A DNA stretch of 64,000 bases from Dipetalonema caudispina (GCA_013365325.1 JABVXV010000293.1:1-64000), one strand, 5' to 3'. Positions 1 to 13,780 are shown, counted from the stretch's first letter. Notes: generated by a model from the sequence alone, not told the origin. Translations and numbers: made by a program.

Positions 1-308
1 AACTGCACGTGAAAGTGGAGAAGTACGTGACGAAACACTGCAAGAAAACAATCTCAGACGACGTGTTACATTCAGAACAAGTCTGAAAGGTATCACGTAA
101 TCACTACAACTTCTACGTCATGGGTAAGATGGAAAGAGAAAGCGTGAGATTAACGTCAGCACTCGTTATTATCGATCATATTGAGAAGAGTAAGTAAGTG
201 TAAACGGTAAAGTGAGGAGAAAGAAACATTCTTGATCCTCCGTTTTGGAGAAATGATGCCAAATAAACATTTTAATTAACTAAGCTTGTAATTATTACAT
301 TACTGCAG
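1..308 (+). other. Possible upstream exon of the PTR gene
   Basis: Bases 2-97 are open in one frame (32 codons) and encode a polar stretch beginning TARESGEVRDETLQENN. This resembles the loop that precedes the sterol-sensing domain in patched-related proteins, where an ARES-like segment is common. Possible donors lie at 89/90 and 96/97, but neither has a phase that joins cleanly to the exon I place at 309, so its use is unproven. The true 5' part of the gene lies to the left of this window. Confidence 0.3.
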
Positions 309-3300
309 ACGACTGTCTTATTTTTCATTGAAATTTTTTCAAGATCAAAACCAATGGAAGGTTATTTGGCAGTGATATCAGTCATCTTATCACTAATTTG
401 CACCTTCGGATTGCTCTTCCGTCTCGGAATGCCTTTCAATCCGGTGTCATGTACAATGCCATTTTTGATCCTTGCCGTTGGTAATATTTGAAAGCCATTT
501 ATGTAATCTTTTTTGCTTAATTCATTATTTTCTCAACTATGAAGGGACTTTTCTTCCAATTATTTGCATTTTTTCAAGGTGTTGATGATGCATTCCTGAT
601 GTTAGGCGCTTGGCGTACCACAGATCGGCATTTATCGGTGGAGAAACGTATGGCACTGACAATGAGCGATGCCGGTTTATCCATCACTGTAACATCAGTC
701 ACTGATTTCGGTTGTTTTGGTAAATTTCTTAATTAATTTTAGTGGAATAAACAGGGGATGTTCGTTATTTCTAAAGTAATAAGTAAAAATTAAAAAAGAA
801 AATATGATTTTTTCTTCTAAGGATAATTTTCCTTCCAACAAAAACTTTTGACCTATGCCTCATTTCATGATTAGGCAGACTTGATGGAAAAACTACCAAG
901 TCTTTTCAATCAGTACTCAAGTATTCATGTAGTATAAGATTGCCACTATGGTGGCATTATTCTGCCCGCCAAACAAGGTTGGATACAAATTACCCATCCA
1001 CAAGAAACTTAGGAAATAAGCCAAGAAGACAAAGAAGGGATATTCTTCGATATTCAGATTTCTTCAAGCCAAAGTTCAAAAGAAAGCAATAATCATCTTG
1101 AAATACTTCCTTATATTTAGGAGAACAAATTACAAAATCATTACTAACAGTGCATAGGCAGGTATAATTCATATTGAGCTAACATATTACACGCTATAGA
1201 AAATGTATGAAATTTGAATTTCAGAATATTGAAAGCTTAAAGTCAAAAAAAGTTTATTAATCCCGAAAAACTGTTCAGCTCTTGGTTATTTTCTCTGTCC
1301 GATACCGGCCGTTTCGGATTTTTGTCTATTGACTTCTGTTGGTATCATGATGGATTATCTCTTTCAAATCACATTCTACGCATCGATTATGGTCTACGGC
1401 GGTCGAAAAGAAGCTAATGGTGGACTCATGTCATGTTGCTATAAATTCAGATCGAAAGAAAATGCAACAAGCAATCACTGCATGCAACGTGGGTTCTTGT
1501 CTACATCAAAATGTGAGCCAGCGCTTCACTTCAACGACCCTGTTGATAAGTAAAGTGTTGTAGCGATTGTGATCAAAAAAGATTTGTTTATGTTATAGAG
1601 GACTAAGCTGTAGGAATTATAACTGCGAATTGAATGTACGCTCAATAAAATAACAAAACTGCGAATCTGTTGCAGTAAAATATTATATGAAACTTTCATA
1701 CAATAACAGTTAGACAATAAAACAAAAACTATTTGTCGTGGAAACGTTGTAAAACTGTTTAAGCCCGTATTTTCTTCAGAACCTTATGTTCATCGTTGGT
1801 TTGGTGACATCTATGCGCCATTCATATTACGCAAAGATGTTCGTATCATCTCCTTGATTGTCTTCCTCGTTTATGCTTCATTTGCCGTTTATGGTTGCAT
1901 ATCTATTGCGGTTGATATAAGTCCTAGGAAATATATTCGTGATGATTCACCTATTCAACCTTTTATTAACCTTGCTGGTAAGCGGAAATTTTTTTGACCT
2001 TAATTCATTACTAAAGTTTTAGAACTGTTTAATTTGTATGACAGATCTAAGAAGTTGAAATACATAACTAGCCAGATTCCGTGGTATGTAAAATATTGCA
2101 GGGATATTTTTAACAATACTGCAGAAAAGAAATTCTTGCAGTAAATAGAATTTTATAATATTTTTTTCGAAAACAAAGTTGATAATATGTTTATCTTAAG
2201 ATATCATCTCGAGTATAAAAGGAGAAATGGTTAGAAAAAAATAATATTTGAAAATTTCATCAAGGACAATTAACCTTTGGCAATTTTATTTCATCTATAT
2301 TTTATTGGGAATTGTTAATGTAAAAGTTGAGTTAGTAAAAGCAAAAAGATAGTAACGCAAGCTTTCCATTAGATAAGTATATTTGGGCGGACAACGTGAT
2401 GCCCGTGTTTTACGTGATGAATCCACCGGATTTTCGTACTGTGCAATCGCGAGCTCGGATGAACGAGTTGATCTATCGCCTCGAACATACGGCTTACAGC
2501 ATTGGACGAGTATCCACCAATTTTTGGCTCTGGGAATATCAGCGATTTTTAAATGATTTTCCGGATATCAATTATACCAGAAATTTCTACGAAAAGAAAT
2601 ATTTGATCGATTTTTTCGATCAGTCCGATAACCAGCAGTATAGAGGTTTTTTTTTTCACTGTTGCTAAAAATATCTTGTTGTTAACGTGTGGGATTTTAC
2701 TCATTTTATCAGATTTCTTGATTTATCAGAACCTCACCAAGAAGTGTTAGCTACTCTTCAACAAACCTAAATGAACTACATAGGACAATGTCCACATATA
2801 TTCAATACAATACTGATTTATTTGTTCTACTCTTAACAAAAATGAATGTTTTAATTTTGAAATTAATAATTTGACCCAATTAAAATTTGAAATAAGTGCA
2901 AAAATTTTATTAATTTTAGCTTTTGTAAGAATGAAACGCAATGTGACAAATGGCGAACCATGTATTGCAGCTTTCGCTTTTCAAACCAGTTTTTACGGAC
3001 TTGATTCATGGGAAAAACGACATGTAAGTTTTGAGGAAGTTAGGTAAAAGGAAGTAAAGCAAGTAATTTTCCGAAATTCTTGAGGAAGTTTGGTTCGTAG
3101 TCAATTATAGATCAAATTAGTTTAAATCGATGATTAATTATAAGACAATTTTCCACGAAGAAATTGAAAAAGAAAGTATTTGGATGAATTGACTACTTTT
3201 AGATAATTAAACTGTTGCAGAACATGACAAAACTTTCATAATGAACAAAATTCTTTCATATACAATCTTCAAGCATTGAGAAGAAAAAAGTAAGAAGGAA

Positions 3301-4368
3301 ATATAAATTTCATTTATGTATCAAATTGTGCTAACTGTAGAATGAATTATATCGATGGCGTTCAATGATCGCAGAATATCCCGATTTCGACATGTTTTTA
3401 TCCGGAATTTTTTCACCGTTTCTGATCGATCAGCGCAAAAGTATAGCACCTTCTTCCATGCAATCTATTGGATCGGCAATCTCTGTTATGGCAGTCTTGT
3501 CTGTCTTCTTCCTTCCTGATAAGGTAAATGCATGAAAATAATTATTGTTTCGAATTTCACACTAGTGATATTTGATAATGTACGACATTTGTCTTCTGTT
3601 TTCGACTTTTCAATTCCAGACTGTTGAAAAGTCCAGTATTTGAAGATTTGAAAGAAACCAAATTGAATTATCGGGTCTTTTAAATTTAAGAAAATTTCAT
3701 TAATGATTATCTTAAAAGTTATAATTTTCAGCAATCAGTGTTCTTTATGACTTGGAGTTTGTTATCCATTTCAATGGGAGTATGTGGCGGTTTATCGCTT
3801 TGGGGTAGTGATTTGGATTCGGTTTCCATGGGATGTATTGTGATGGCTATCGGATTAGCAGTTGATTTCTCAATACATATTTGCTACAGGTATCATCGAT
3901 CATCCCAACAAACTGCAAATCAAAAGGTACTATTTATTTAAAATTAATTTCAAAAACAGAGCTCTAGTTCAGATAATGTGAATTATCTTGTAATGCGTTT
4001 GGCTGGTTACTTTTTTTTTTTGTTTTGGTGCATTTCTTGAATTCTTTTTTTTTTTTTGAGAATAGACATCGTGATTTTCAAAAATTCACCAATCTTAACC
4101 TTTCACATTTCAGGTACGAGAATCCTTGATGATGGTTGGTTGGCCAGTATTACAAGCTGGTAGTTCTACATTATTCTCTATGTTAACATTACCGTTAATA
4201 CCGGCTTACCTGGTACGTGTCTTCTTCCAAACAGTGATGCTTGTCAATGTTATTGGATTAACTCATGCCCTTTTATGGTTACCACAACTGATATCATTGC
4301 TAGACCCTTGCGAACGAATACCACTCAGGTTCCGATATCCTCTGAAAGAGTATGAATCGCCATCTTGA
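309..4368 (+). CDS. Patched-related (PTR) membrane protein, 5'-partial
   Basis: Multi-pass membrane protein of the patched/PTR family, which carries a sterol-sensing domain and acts in sterol or lipoprotein handling, moulting and trafficking in nematodes. Exons: 309-480, 579-719, 1279-1488, 1780-1977, 2373-2645, 2920-3023, 3341-3523, 3732-3926, 4114-4368. All junctions are phase-consistent. Seen directly: SRSKPMEGYLAV then MPFLILAVG and GVDDAFLMLGAW, the hallmark of the sterol-sensing domain with its GVDD in TM4; CPIPAVSDFCLLTS; an extracellular loop with NYTR and NVTN glycosylation sites; and the second-half motif GLAVDFSIHICYRYH. Two more membrane segments follow, ending LRFRYPLKEYESPS. The donor of the third exon is unsure: 1488 is in phase, while a stronger GTAAAG after 1549 is not. 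N-terminal exons lie outside the window. Which PTR paralogue this is cannot be told. Confidence 0.9.
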
Positions 4369-5757
4369 TATATCACTTTCGTATTTGCGTGACACAACGC
4401 TTTACTGATGGTTATATATTGTGGCAATCTTCAATGAAGCTGAATTTATTACTCTCAAAATAATTAATCAATGTATAATATAATATCTTTTAATTTGATT
4501 CTTTTAAATGTTATCCTCATTTGTCTAGATCCTTATAGCTCTAGTTAGATTGATCAAATTTATCCTGCTGTTATGAACATCCTTGGAACAACAATAATGC
4601 AGAAGATGACCAAAGCAATAAGCTCATTTATGTTTGTTCCGTTGGAGCAAATACATTTTAATGAAATGTATCTTAATATTTCTGTTACTGTTATTTTTTT
4701 ATTTACGTGAAGTATTTCGATCAATTTAGCTTAATTATTGGATTCAATTATTAAAGTATAAATTTGATTAGAAATTCGAAGTTATATTTAATAAGCTTAT
4801 GCATCATTGTAGGAAAAATACTTTTTCTTTTTTTTTTTAAATGACAGTCATTACATTACTTAGTGTATTCATATGAAGTCTGAATTAAATTACTTCCAGT
4901 TTATTATTACACTATTAGTGTGGGTTTCGGTCTTTATTAAAGATTTAGCAAAAATCATTTTATTAAGAAATTTATTAAATCATTTTATAAAATAAATTTC
5001 AAGAATCATTTAAACAGACTGCTACTCTTTCTTGTTTCTACGAGAACGAATTAAGTACCACTACCCTTTGGCTGCTTTTTCAACCGTACGATATTCTCCC
5101 TAATGCTTTACATTTCATGTATTATGCTAATAATGCTAATAAGCGCATAACATATCTTCGCAGTTTAAAAAAATTTTACTTCCACCTTTGTATACACTGA
5201 TTATAGTGCATATATCATATTCTTGTTATTATTGATCATTCACAGATTTACACCAATTAGGTGCCATTTAATTTTAAAGAAATCCAAAGTCATGGCAAAA
5301 AAAAAAAATTAATTTAATTCTCTCTTTAAAATAATATTCAGATAGCAATATATTTGGCCAAATGTATCGGCCAAATATATAGAAGAATCGTTTTGGGCAA
5401 CACCAGTAAATAATTCTGATATGATGAAGCAATAAGAGAGATCAATTAATTGGATATTGACGAATTGTATCATTCGTATATTTTAACATGAATAATCTTA
5501 ACGTGAATACCATACTGCTGTATTTGGTGAAATGCTAATGATGATTTGGCTAACTTGCCATGTGAAAATATTTATTAAGTGAAATTTCCAATTTAAAAAA
5601 GCAAAAACAAAAAGAAAAAAAGATGAAACTATTCGATGGCATAAAAAAAAAGGGTGAAGAAAGAAATATCGCCTGATAATGAATATGTTTGCATGTGCAA
5701 TAAATTATTCTTTTCAATGGAATTTTTTTTTTTTTCTTTGAATTCATATATTTGAAA
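4369..5757. other. Tail-to-tail intergenic region
   Basis: This holds the 3' flanks of the PTR gene (+) and the K2P channel gene (-). It is AT-rich with several AATAAA-like motifs on both strands. No coding region is recognisable. A perfect 12-bp inverted repeat lies at 5348-5380. Confidence 0.6.
5348..5380. repeat. Perfect 12-bp inverted repeat, 9-nt loop
   Basis: The arms ATATATTTGGCC (5348-5359) and GGCCAAATATAT (5369-5380) are exact reverse complements around AAATGTATC. It lies between two convergent genes. A hairpin in the RNA could form on either strand. Function is unknown. Confidence 0.7.
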
Positions 5758-8700
5758 TTATTTCACAACTTCATTTTCTTTATTACGCAACCATTTCTCC
5801 ATCGTTTGTCTTAATCTCCGTTTATCTTCATCATCACCACCTATAAATGAAAATTTAATTTTATTATCAGGATTATGATGATATAGATAGCGAATATAGT
5901 TTTTGTTTCATCATTGAAATCTCGAAAATATAGAACACTTAATAATTTAATTTTTATACTTTGTATTTGTGCATTCAATATTCCTAGATCAATTTGGCTT
6001 GGCATTGCTTCCAGCATTTGTATTTCCTAAACAAAAAGAAATAACTAAATATATGTAATCTTAATGAATAAAATCAGATTTTCAAAATAAAAATTTTCAT
6101 ATTTATTGAATTTCGGTAAAATGAAATGAATTTAGGCTAACTCTGCCGATTTTTTCATCGATGCGCATCTCACGAGCAGATAACTCAGCAATCTCAGCTT
6201 CTGTATCTGCATCAGCAGATACAGAAGGTTTTGTTGTACCCAATTCTGTATCTTAAAAATAGTTCACTGAAATTTCGGTCTAACTAATGACTCATTCCCA
6301 CTTTAATCTTTCATTTCATGATGGGTTAAAAAAATAAACGTGAAAGAAAAAATGAAGGAAAATAACCATTCTTCCTTGTAATTTCTCGAAAATTTTGAAG
6401 TAATGCAATACATCAGTAATTAATAAGTAATGAATAATTAATAGTAATAAAAATAATAAAAAGAATAATAAATAATAGCTAATAATTAGTAACTGGTTAA
6501 TAATTGGGAAAAAATACTTCAACATGCTGAGATTATGAGGAATACAATGTATTTTTCAATCCTTTATGTTTTGTACAGCAATTACCTTTTTTGATAAATT
6601 AAATTGAGCTAAATTAAGAAATTACATTTTTTTCAATTTAGCTCAATCTAATTTACATAATTTAATACTTTTCTACTGAGATAAACCAATACTTAGTTTA
6701 GTAAGTTCTTGCGAATTTCGCAAGCTTTCTCCTTGAAGTGTGCTTTTTATTTGTTGTAAGCGACGATGCAACAGAAATCTCGAAATTTTGTGTTTAATTA
6801 GTTTATACATTATCACTGATTCATACCGGTATAGATGCTGCAAGTAAAAGAATGAAATTTGGTGATATCTGAATCATTGTATAGTGTAATTTGAATTATT
6901 GCTGAAATCCTTTTCAACTATTCAAAAAATATTCTCTCCACATGGACTACTAAATCAAAACGTATTCACATTTTATTGCTTCATTTTTTAACAGAGTAAA
7001 ATTTTCGCAATTTTATACTAAAATTGAAATCAAAGAAGAAAATGTTTAAAATGACTATCAGCAAAGAGTGATGTATGGTTGAGGACGATCGTGTTGTATC
7101 TGAAACACAAACTATTCACATTTACATTTGCGCCCCGTGAGTGACTTGTCATTTCAAGGTAAAAACAAGCATTATGCGCTAAGCTAATATGAATTCATCG
7201 TTCTATTAAGTTTAAAAATGTCATTGTTAGTACGAGTTAACAAATCTTGAAAATCTCTTCTTCCCTGACCTATTTGTACCAATCTATTACAAAATAATTG
7301 TTCCGTTGTGCGATATGTTATTGTCAATAATACATTAATACATACTAATAGTACATAAAATTAAAATTTTACAAATTTTTAAAAAATTAAATAACAATGC
7401 AGTCATACGTTGTTGTATACCAATTTGGGGATTTATAGTAATAAATGAATTCTACTGTTTTGTGACATTATTTCGATGAAAATGTGTAGGAGAAATGAAA
7501 TAATAGTAGAAACAAACATAATATTAGTATTAATAACACTATCGAGGTCAAATAATCATTGTATCTTAATCTGTAAAGCTTTCGGCAAGAAGCTAAGGAA
7601 AAACACTTACGGTAAGGAAGCCAAGTGCCAGGGCAAAAAAAGTTTCACTGATCAGGAAAAGTGGCATTAGAACGATAAATTGAATATAGGATGGTTGTGG
7701 TGCAAAATCGCCTAAACCAATCAACGTAGATGTTGTAAACGTATAATACAAAGAATCGACATAATTCCAGTGCCGTGAACGTTCTGCTTCCTGCAAAATA
7801 TATGTGATCACTTCCACCGATCTGCAAAGAAGTGTGGTAGAATATACCATAAATGCTACAGTTTGTTTATCTCTTTAAATAATTTAAATAATGCTTTAGC
7901 GGAATCAGAAAACAAAAAGTAATAGAATGTAGAATCACCATGACGATAACAGCGATTGCTGGAGTAAGCAAGAAGGTAACCAATACTATTAATGAGAATT
8001 TTTTGTATTCAATGCAAGGATCCTCTGTCGTTCTAAAAAAAAAAAAGAAAAAAAAGAAATTTTGAAAATCTGACTTTTAAATAGATTGAAAATTAAATTT
8101 TCAAATTTGATTACTTATTTAGAATACGTCGTTGAAAACAATGAAGAATACGTTGTGCTGTTCGAGCTATCAATTCACCAAGATCTGAGATAAATGCCAC
8201 ATTCAACGGGATACCAATAACAGCATATACTACTGTTAATAAACGACCGTGTACAGTCCGTGGAAACTGAAATGCTTTCAATTAAGGTTTTGAAATTTAA
8301 ATTAGTGCTAGCTAATTACAATCAATATTATTTAAACTACAAAGATTTAATTTCACTCGTTTTTGCTCCTGATAATTACATGATTCTTCTTTCTGACTTA
8401 ATAATTTTTGTTTTTAAACAGTTAACGATTTTTGAACAAAAATGGAAGAAATTTAGAGGCGGTTCTCTCTACCATTAACTTTTAATATATAATTAGAAAA
8501 TATAATTAAAATATTTTATGAATATTATTTGATCACATAATTGTGATATTTTAAATTATTCATGCAAATGCATCTAAGTTTGTTGCAGTCATAAAACAAC
8601 ACTAATAGGATTCTAACATCTTATCATTTCTAATCTCACCACTTTTCAACAATTTAAATTGTTCACTAATTATTTTCATTTTTGTTGCATGAATATGATT

Positions 8701-9903
8701 AAAAAAAGTTTGCATTTTCCAAACGAGCACTCTTTCGTCAGTGCATATTTTCGTATATTTAATAACACTTTAGCAAAGATAATATTATTCAACTTCAAAT
8801 TAGAATGCCAATATAGCATATGTGGATAGGAGGATACTGTCATATTTATCTTCTATTAACTTTATTCATTTTCTTTTTCTTTTGGTTTCATTAAAAATTA
8901 CTAAATTTCCGAAACCGATCGTCGTATACACACCAAACGAGTACAATACAGCATTTCTGAAAACAAACGTTTCTATAGGCAGCAATTCGAACAATCTTTT
9001 CCGATGACAACTTTCAATCTGAAAATAAAACCCGAAGAAATTTTTTTTTTTTTTTGACGAATTCAAGCCATTTTCGGAAGCATGCATGTAAATTCTAATT
9101 GTAGAAGTAATTGATCGAATTGTTGTGTATCATATCATCTTCAGGATATTCTTGGTAGAAAATTCAATTAAGGTGATGAATACATTTGTAACAAACAATG
9201 GTATTTTATTGATAATTAAAAAGTGATGCGAATAATCAGACTTCAATAACTGTATCCTGAATTGATCGCCACATATTTGTAAGATTTTGCAAGGTGTTGG
9301 AATTCGTTGAAAAATTATTTTCTAACGATGCTCTTAGATTTTTCATTAATATTTTTCTTTCAGCTACGCATACTTGAGCATTTCCTATTTCTGCTTCTTG
9401 AGATGCGACTAATTCCGATAGCTGCAAATGTTTCGGTTTAGTTGAAATAAATTCTTACTCCTTCGTGATAAGAGTTTTTTCTTACCAATAACTTCATAAC
9501 TTAAAATTAAATTATACCGACTATTAGTAGTTTATATGTGAATAATTGTTGGTTGAATTACTAAATAGATTGAATTACTTACGGAAAAGGTAACACCACC
9601 GATAATGATAAAGAGTGGAATGATGAATAAATATAACAAGAAGCATAACCTTGGTCGACTTCTCGGTGTATTCAGTTTATAATATAGCCTAAAGGTGAAA
9701 TAGTTAATTAACAGCTCTAATTAGTGCTTTACTTTCTGGTAAAAGTGGAGGAAGGAAAAGCCAAGAGGAGGCAATATATTGGAAGTGCAAAAAAACGGTG
9801 AGAAGAAAAGGGAAATTTACTAAGATGAAGAGCGTAGTTGGAAGTTGGAAGTCCTTTACCTCTCGATTTCCTTAGTTTCGCTGAACTCTTGACCCTCATC
9901 CAT
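5758..9903 (-). CDS. Two-pore-domain potassium channel (TWK/K2P family)
   Basis: Potassium leak channel subunit of the plasma membrane; two subunits form one pore. Exons in coding order: 9903-9860, 9688-9583, 9421-9242, 9018-8902, 8266-8115, 8032-7939, 7790-7611, 6837-6693, 6251-6142, 6026-5960, 5840-5758. They sum to 1278 nt, 425 aa, and every phase agrees. Seen: MDEGQEF start; M1 around residues 25-50; a long extracellular M1-P1 linker; first filter TTIGFGN (142-148); M2 with YAVIGIPLNVAFISDLGE; M3 at about 213-231; second filter TLIGLGDF (253-260); M4 near 270-291; and a basic then acidic cytoplasmic tail of about 130 residues ending ENEVVK. GFGN in P1 and GLGD in P2 are normal K2P filters. 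The weakest splice site is the donor GTCTGA after 9242. No ankyrin or other extra domain is visible. The specific twk orthologue was not assigned. Confidence 0.93.
6596..6654. repeat. Intronic foldback, 20-bp arms
   Basis: Arms 6596-6615 and 6635-6654 are reverse complements at 19 of 20 positions, or close to it, around a 19-nt T-rich loop. It lies in the intron between the eighth and ninth coding exons of the K2P gene. It could be a small foldback or MITE remnant. No target-site duplication was identified. Confidence 0.6.
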
Positions 9904-10212
9904 TTTCCCTTTGCTTTGTATGTAACGATTTATGCTTGACCAGCCGCTTACCTTGGAATGCAAAGTGAAAATGATTGAATTATGATGATAAGTGGAAGGT
10001 TTTATTTATTTTGAAACAAGAATTATTCCAAATATGCAAATTTTTTAATATTCTACTTTTAATACTGTGTTATTCATGTCAAATAGAAGTATTAAAAAAT
10101 ATTATATAATGGAAAATTAAAATAGTATAAAAAGGAACATTATCTGTATCGATTCATAATACAATCAGTTCACAGTGATCAGTTGCATTGAAGAAATTCG
10201 TTTGACAAAAAC
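9904..10212. promoter_or_regulatory. Shared 309-bp divergent promoter region
   Basis: This is the whole interval between the start codon of the K2P channel (-) and that of the 367-aa protein (+), so both promoters or trans-splice acceptors must lie in or near it. TATAAAAAGG at about 10126-10135 is a TATA-like motif 80-90 bases before the rightward ATG. The core-promoter role is inferred from spacing only. Confidence 0.4.
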
Positions 10213-12879
10213 ATGACAGAATATAAGGATTCAACAATTGTGAAATTCAGCGAAGATCTTAAAACAGTAAGTTTTAATTTGAAATTGTTTGAGTGAAGAG
10301 TTTAATAAGGCTTTTTACCTTTTATTATACTTTCCCCGTTTTTTGATGAAACATAAAATATTTTGCTAATTAATTTTTTTTTCTTTTGAAGTTTTATAAT
10401 CAGATGTGATCGCTTATATCTCTATACCAATAAATGTTAACCATTTTTGTTCTATTTAATGATTATCGATCGAATTCAAAGATTCATTGATTCTGAAAAA
10501 GAAAAATGTATTTCTAAATGAGAAATTAACTAAATGTTAACTTGTTCAGATGAGGTATTCATTCCCAAATTTGATTTAAGCAGCACTTGTCGATTGAAAA
10601 ATTTCCAATCAAAAAATTTTTCAGCCTGTGGAATTACCACCAGTAGAATCTTTGCAAAACGATAGATGTAAATTTATGGAAAGTGGTAAAGTGTTAACTA
10701 AAATCAGTAATAAATCATATTGCTTTCAAGCATATCGCACGACCAACTGGCATTTGTGCTATGTTATACGAACAAGCGATGATGCTCTCATTATTTTCAC
10801 AGCTCCTGAAAAGGGTATCAGAGTTCTGATAAGATCATTGTTACTGCAGGAATTACTACAGTTCAATTTTGAAAAAAGAGCTTGCATAACAAGCATTGGG
10901 TATAACCTTATTCTAGCAAATAGTGCAAAGGTTTAAGATCAGGCTAGCCAAGTTGTGCAATCAATGAGTGTAGTAATCCTTCTGATACATGGCTATAATT
11001 CATATGGCACATAGCAGTATTTTCTTCGCTTGTTTCGTCATACTTCGATTGACCCGACCTTTTCAGCAAGAACCAGTTAATGCCATTTTGAGAAGTAAAT
11101 TTGGATAATTTGAAAATAGAGTTATAATAATCATAGCTAAATCAATTTGAAGTAAATAATGATATTATAGTTGAAGATTTTCATAGATTTTGCAACTTGC
11201 TTCAGTGATTTTCAAAGTTGCAGGCTTTGTTCTCAATTTAAGTTCCGCGATATATCTGAAAATATGTCGCAGTGAAACATCGACAGGAAAAGTAAGTTTA
11301 CCTAATCATTGAATAAAACATCAGAAAAGAATATTCAGCATTTTGACGGATTTTTGCGAACAAATTTATCAGCAGTATTGTAAAACATTCAGAAAGAACT
11401 GCATGGAAAATGTTGCCGGGATATCTCGCAATTATTCTTATAAATATTGCTATCATTAATATTACAAAGCATTGTTCTTATAAATATTACTATCGATTAG
11501 TTTGAAAATCTATCAGTTATTACGGATATTCTTTTTAGAGAATATGCAAAGTGAAATTAAAGTGGAGATTTGGGAAAGTTAAGTTGAAATTTGCGGAAAA
11601 TCAAATTCTTATTTGGCGCCAAAGATTCCTGACAACATTTGGACATATCAGTGATTCAACCAAAAATTCTGTGGATATCACTTCGAACAGTTACAAATCC
11701 GTTAGCAAAGAAATGGAGCATGAAGAAGGTCACTTCTTTCGTTCTGCAAATTACACATATTGGTAGCTTCTGGGTCATCCATTATCGATATCAATTTTTT
11801 CTTCTTTCAATATCAAATTTTTCCTTAATTCCATGCAATTCTTATTGTTTAAAAGTTTTCATCAATTCTAAATAATCAATAGATTGAACTCTCAAGAACA
11901 GCCTTCTGCACTTAGTGCAATAACGCTCCACCCTGATCTATCTTGAATTTCCAAAAAACGATTTCAGAGTGGGATACAGTGGAATCAGTGACGAGCTTAA
12001 CCGGTGAATATACTTTACCTTCTCATTCCGCAAAATCACCGGAAAACTTCAAACACATCGGATCAAATTCACTTTATTCAGACACGGAAGAGAGTGCGTA
12101 AGTATTATAAAATAAGCTAAATTAAACAATTTTATGTTTCGTAGAACTATTTTTTGGATTTAACGAAATATCCCTCACCTCATCTAATCAGTTGAAAATC
12201 TGTCTTATAGGTCTCCTTCCAAAACTTTCCACAAGCAATTTTGTAACTGCCGTCGCTTGCTTAGCTTAATTAATCACGACAATGCTAAATATTCAAACAA
12301 AGAAAAGCTGCAACATAGTCCAATGAAATCGATGCAAGCAACAATCAAGAATAGTTGTAAAGATTTGGTGGAAAGTGGTAACTCAGAGGTAACACTTAGA
12401 GATTTGAACGAATTTGATTTTAAGTTCATAAATTATTTTCCATTTGACTACTTCTTCAATTTCACTTTACTGTCAGTCATTTTACATTCTACTCATTCTC
12501 TATTATTTGACTTCTGGTGATATACTTTGTTCAACAGCCATACACTTCCCACAATGCTATATCCCACAACAACCACTATTTCAAGACTACAACAACACAT
12601 GTATTACATTTTTGCAACTCCACAACACTTTGACTTCTAGCACTGCCCGTTTCAACGATTATTCAGCATTTCCTGTATTTCACGATCTACACACTGGTAA
12701 ATTCTTTATACTTAACATTGCAGCATTTTTTGCTTATAATAATCCATGCTTTCCAGAGAGAAAACAATACTTCAGCAGCTAATGCAATGCAATTAGGTGA
12801 AAAAAGCTATAGCTTTCATGAGGTCAACGATGTACAGAATATTACCGCAATGTCAAAACTATCAGAAAGCAATGCATGA
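10213..12879 (+). CDS. Hypothetical protein, 367 aa, eight exons
   Basis: I do not recognise this protein. Exons 10213-10266, 10625-10922, 11224-11291, 11539-11728, 11968-12097, 12211-12388, 12538-12600 and 12757-12879 have GT..AG borders and phases that close exactly to 1104 nt. The protein begins MTEYKDSTIVKFSEDLKT. The first half (about residues 20-125) is compact, with alternating hydrophobic strands such as WHLCYVIRT and ALIIFTAPEKG, and could be a small beta-rich domain. The middle is basic (RICKVKLKWRFGKVKLKF). The rest is Ser/Asn/Thr-rich and low in hydrophobics, typical of a disordered tail, with FCNCRRLLSLI as a short cysteine/basic patch. There is no signal peptide or membrane segment. 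The weakest junction is the AATA|GTGCAA donor at 10922; a stop follows at 10934 if it is not used. Confidence 0.65.
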
Positions 12880-13780
12880 AAAAAAAAATGTGATTCCAAT
12901 ATAGAGAACTACTTATTGCTCTTGTCATCCAAGTTAGCTAATACATCAAATTCGATAGAAATTGGAAAGAACTTTTGTGTAGCTTTTCAGACTGCCTTTT
13001 AGACAAGGTGAAAATGTGTCTACTGTTGTAAGGAATATTTACATAAAATCTTCCATCAGGATTATATTTACAAATAACACATTTGCCATACTAATGCCAC
13101 TTTTTTTTTACAACATCGCTAGAAAAAAAACGACAATATACAAAGGATAAACCCTGAGTTCCTTCGATGAAATTTAGGAACAAAGTTATAGCAAAAATTG
13201 TAAACATCTTATCATTACTTTACACAAAATACATTTCATCATGGCATGATGGAGGTGTACAATTAATCATAGCCGTGTCTAATGATAGACATAAGCTAGT
13301 AAGTTTTGAATACTCAAAGATGTTGCTTGCATAAGTACATAGGCACTCCTGATTATATACGAATTACAATATCATCTATAGTAAAATGTTCATTCAGATA
13401 GTAGCTCCAGCAAACGTTGCCTGTGATCGCGCAGTCAAAACACAAATCTACATTATCAGTAGGAAACCTACAAAAACTGAGGTAGGCAATGGATGTAAGA
13501 AATTCACAGCTTAGAAACTATAGAAATTAAACTCAAAACATGAAGAACGAATGAGATAAAACTTCTGGCATTACAAGCTATACGACTTTTGACACGAGGA
13601 ATAAGGATTGATGTGTCTCACTGCTCAAAAATATGAGTTCGTGCAACCATTACTCGCGACACAATTGGAAATTGAGTATAACCTACTACATTTTAATTTC
13701 TACTTATCCCGATTCTCTAGATAGTAATTGTCGTTTCCAAAGAGTAGTTCTAGTTCTATTCCAGTGTTTATTTTAGACAC
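12880..13780. other. Convergent intergenic region
   Basis: This is the 3' flank of the 367-aa gene (+) and the RING gene (-). It is AT-rich. I see no coding exon, RNA gene or marked repeat. Confidence 0.5.
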
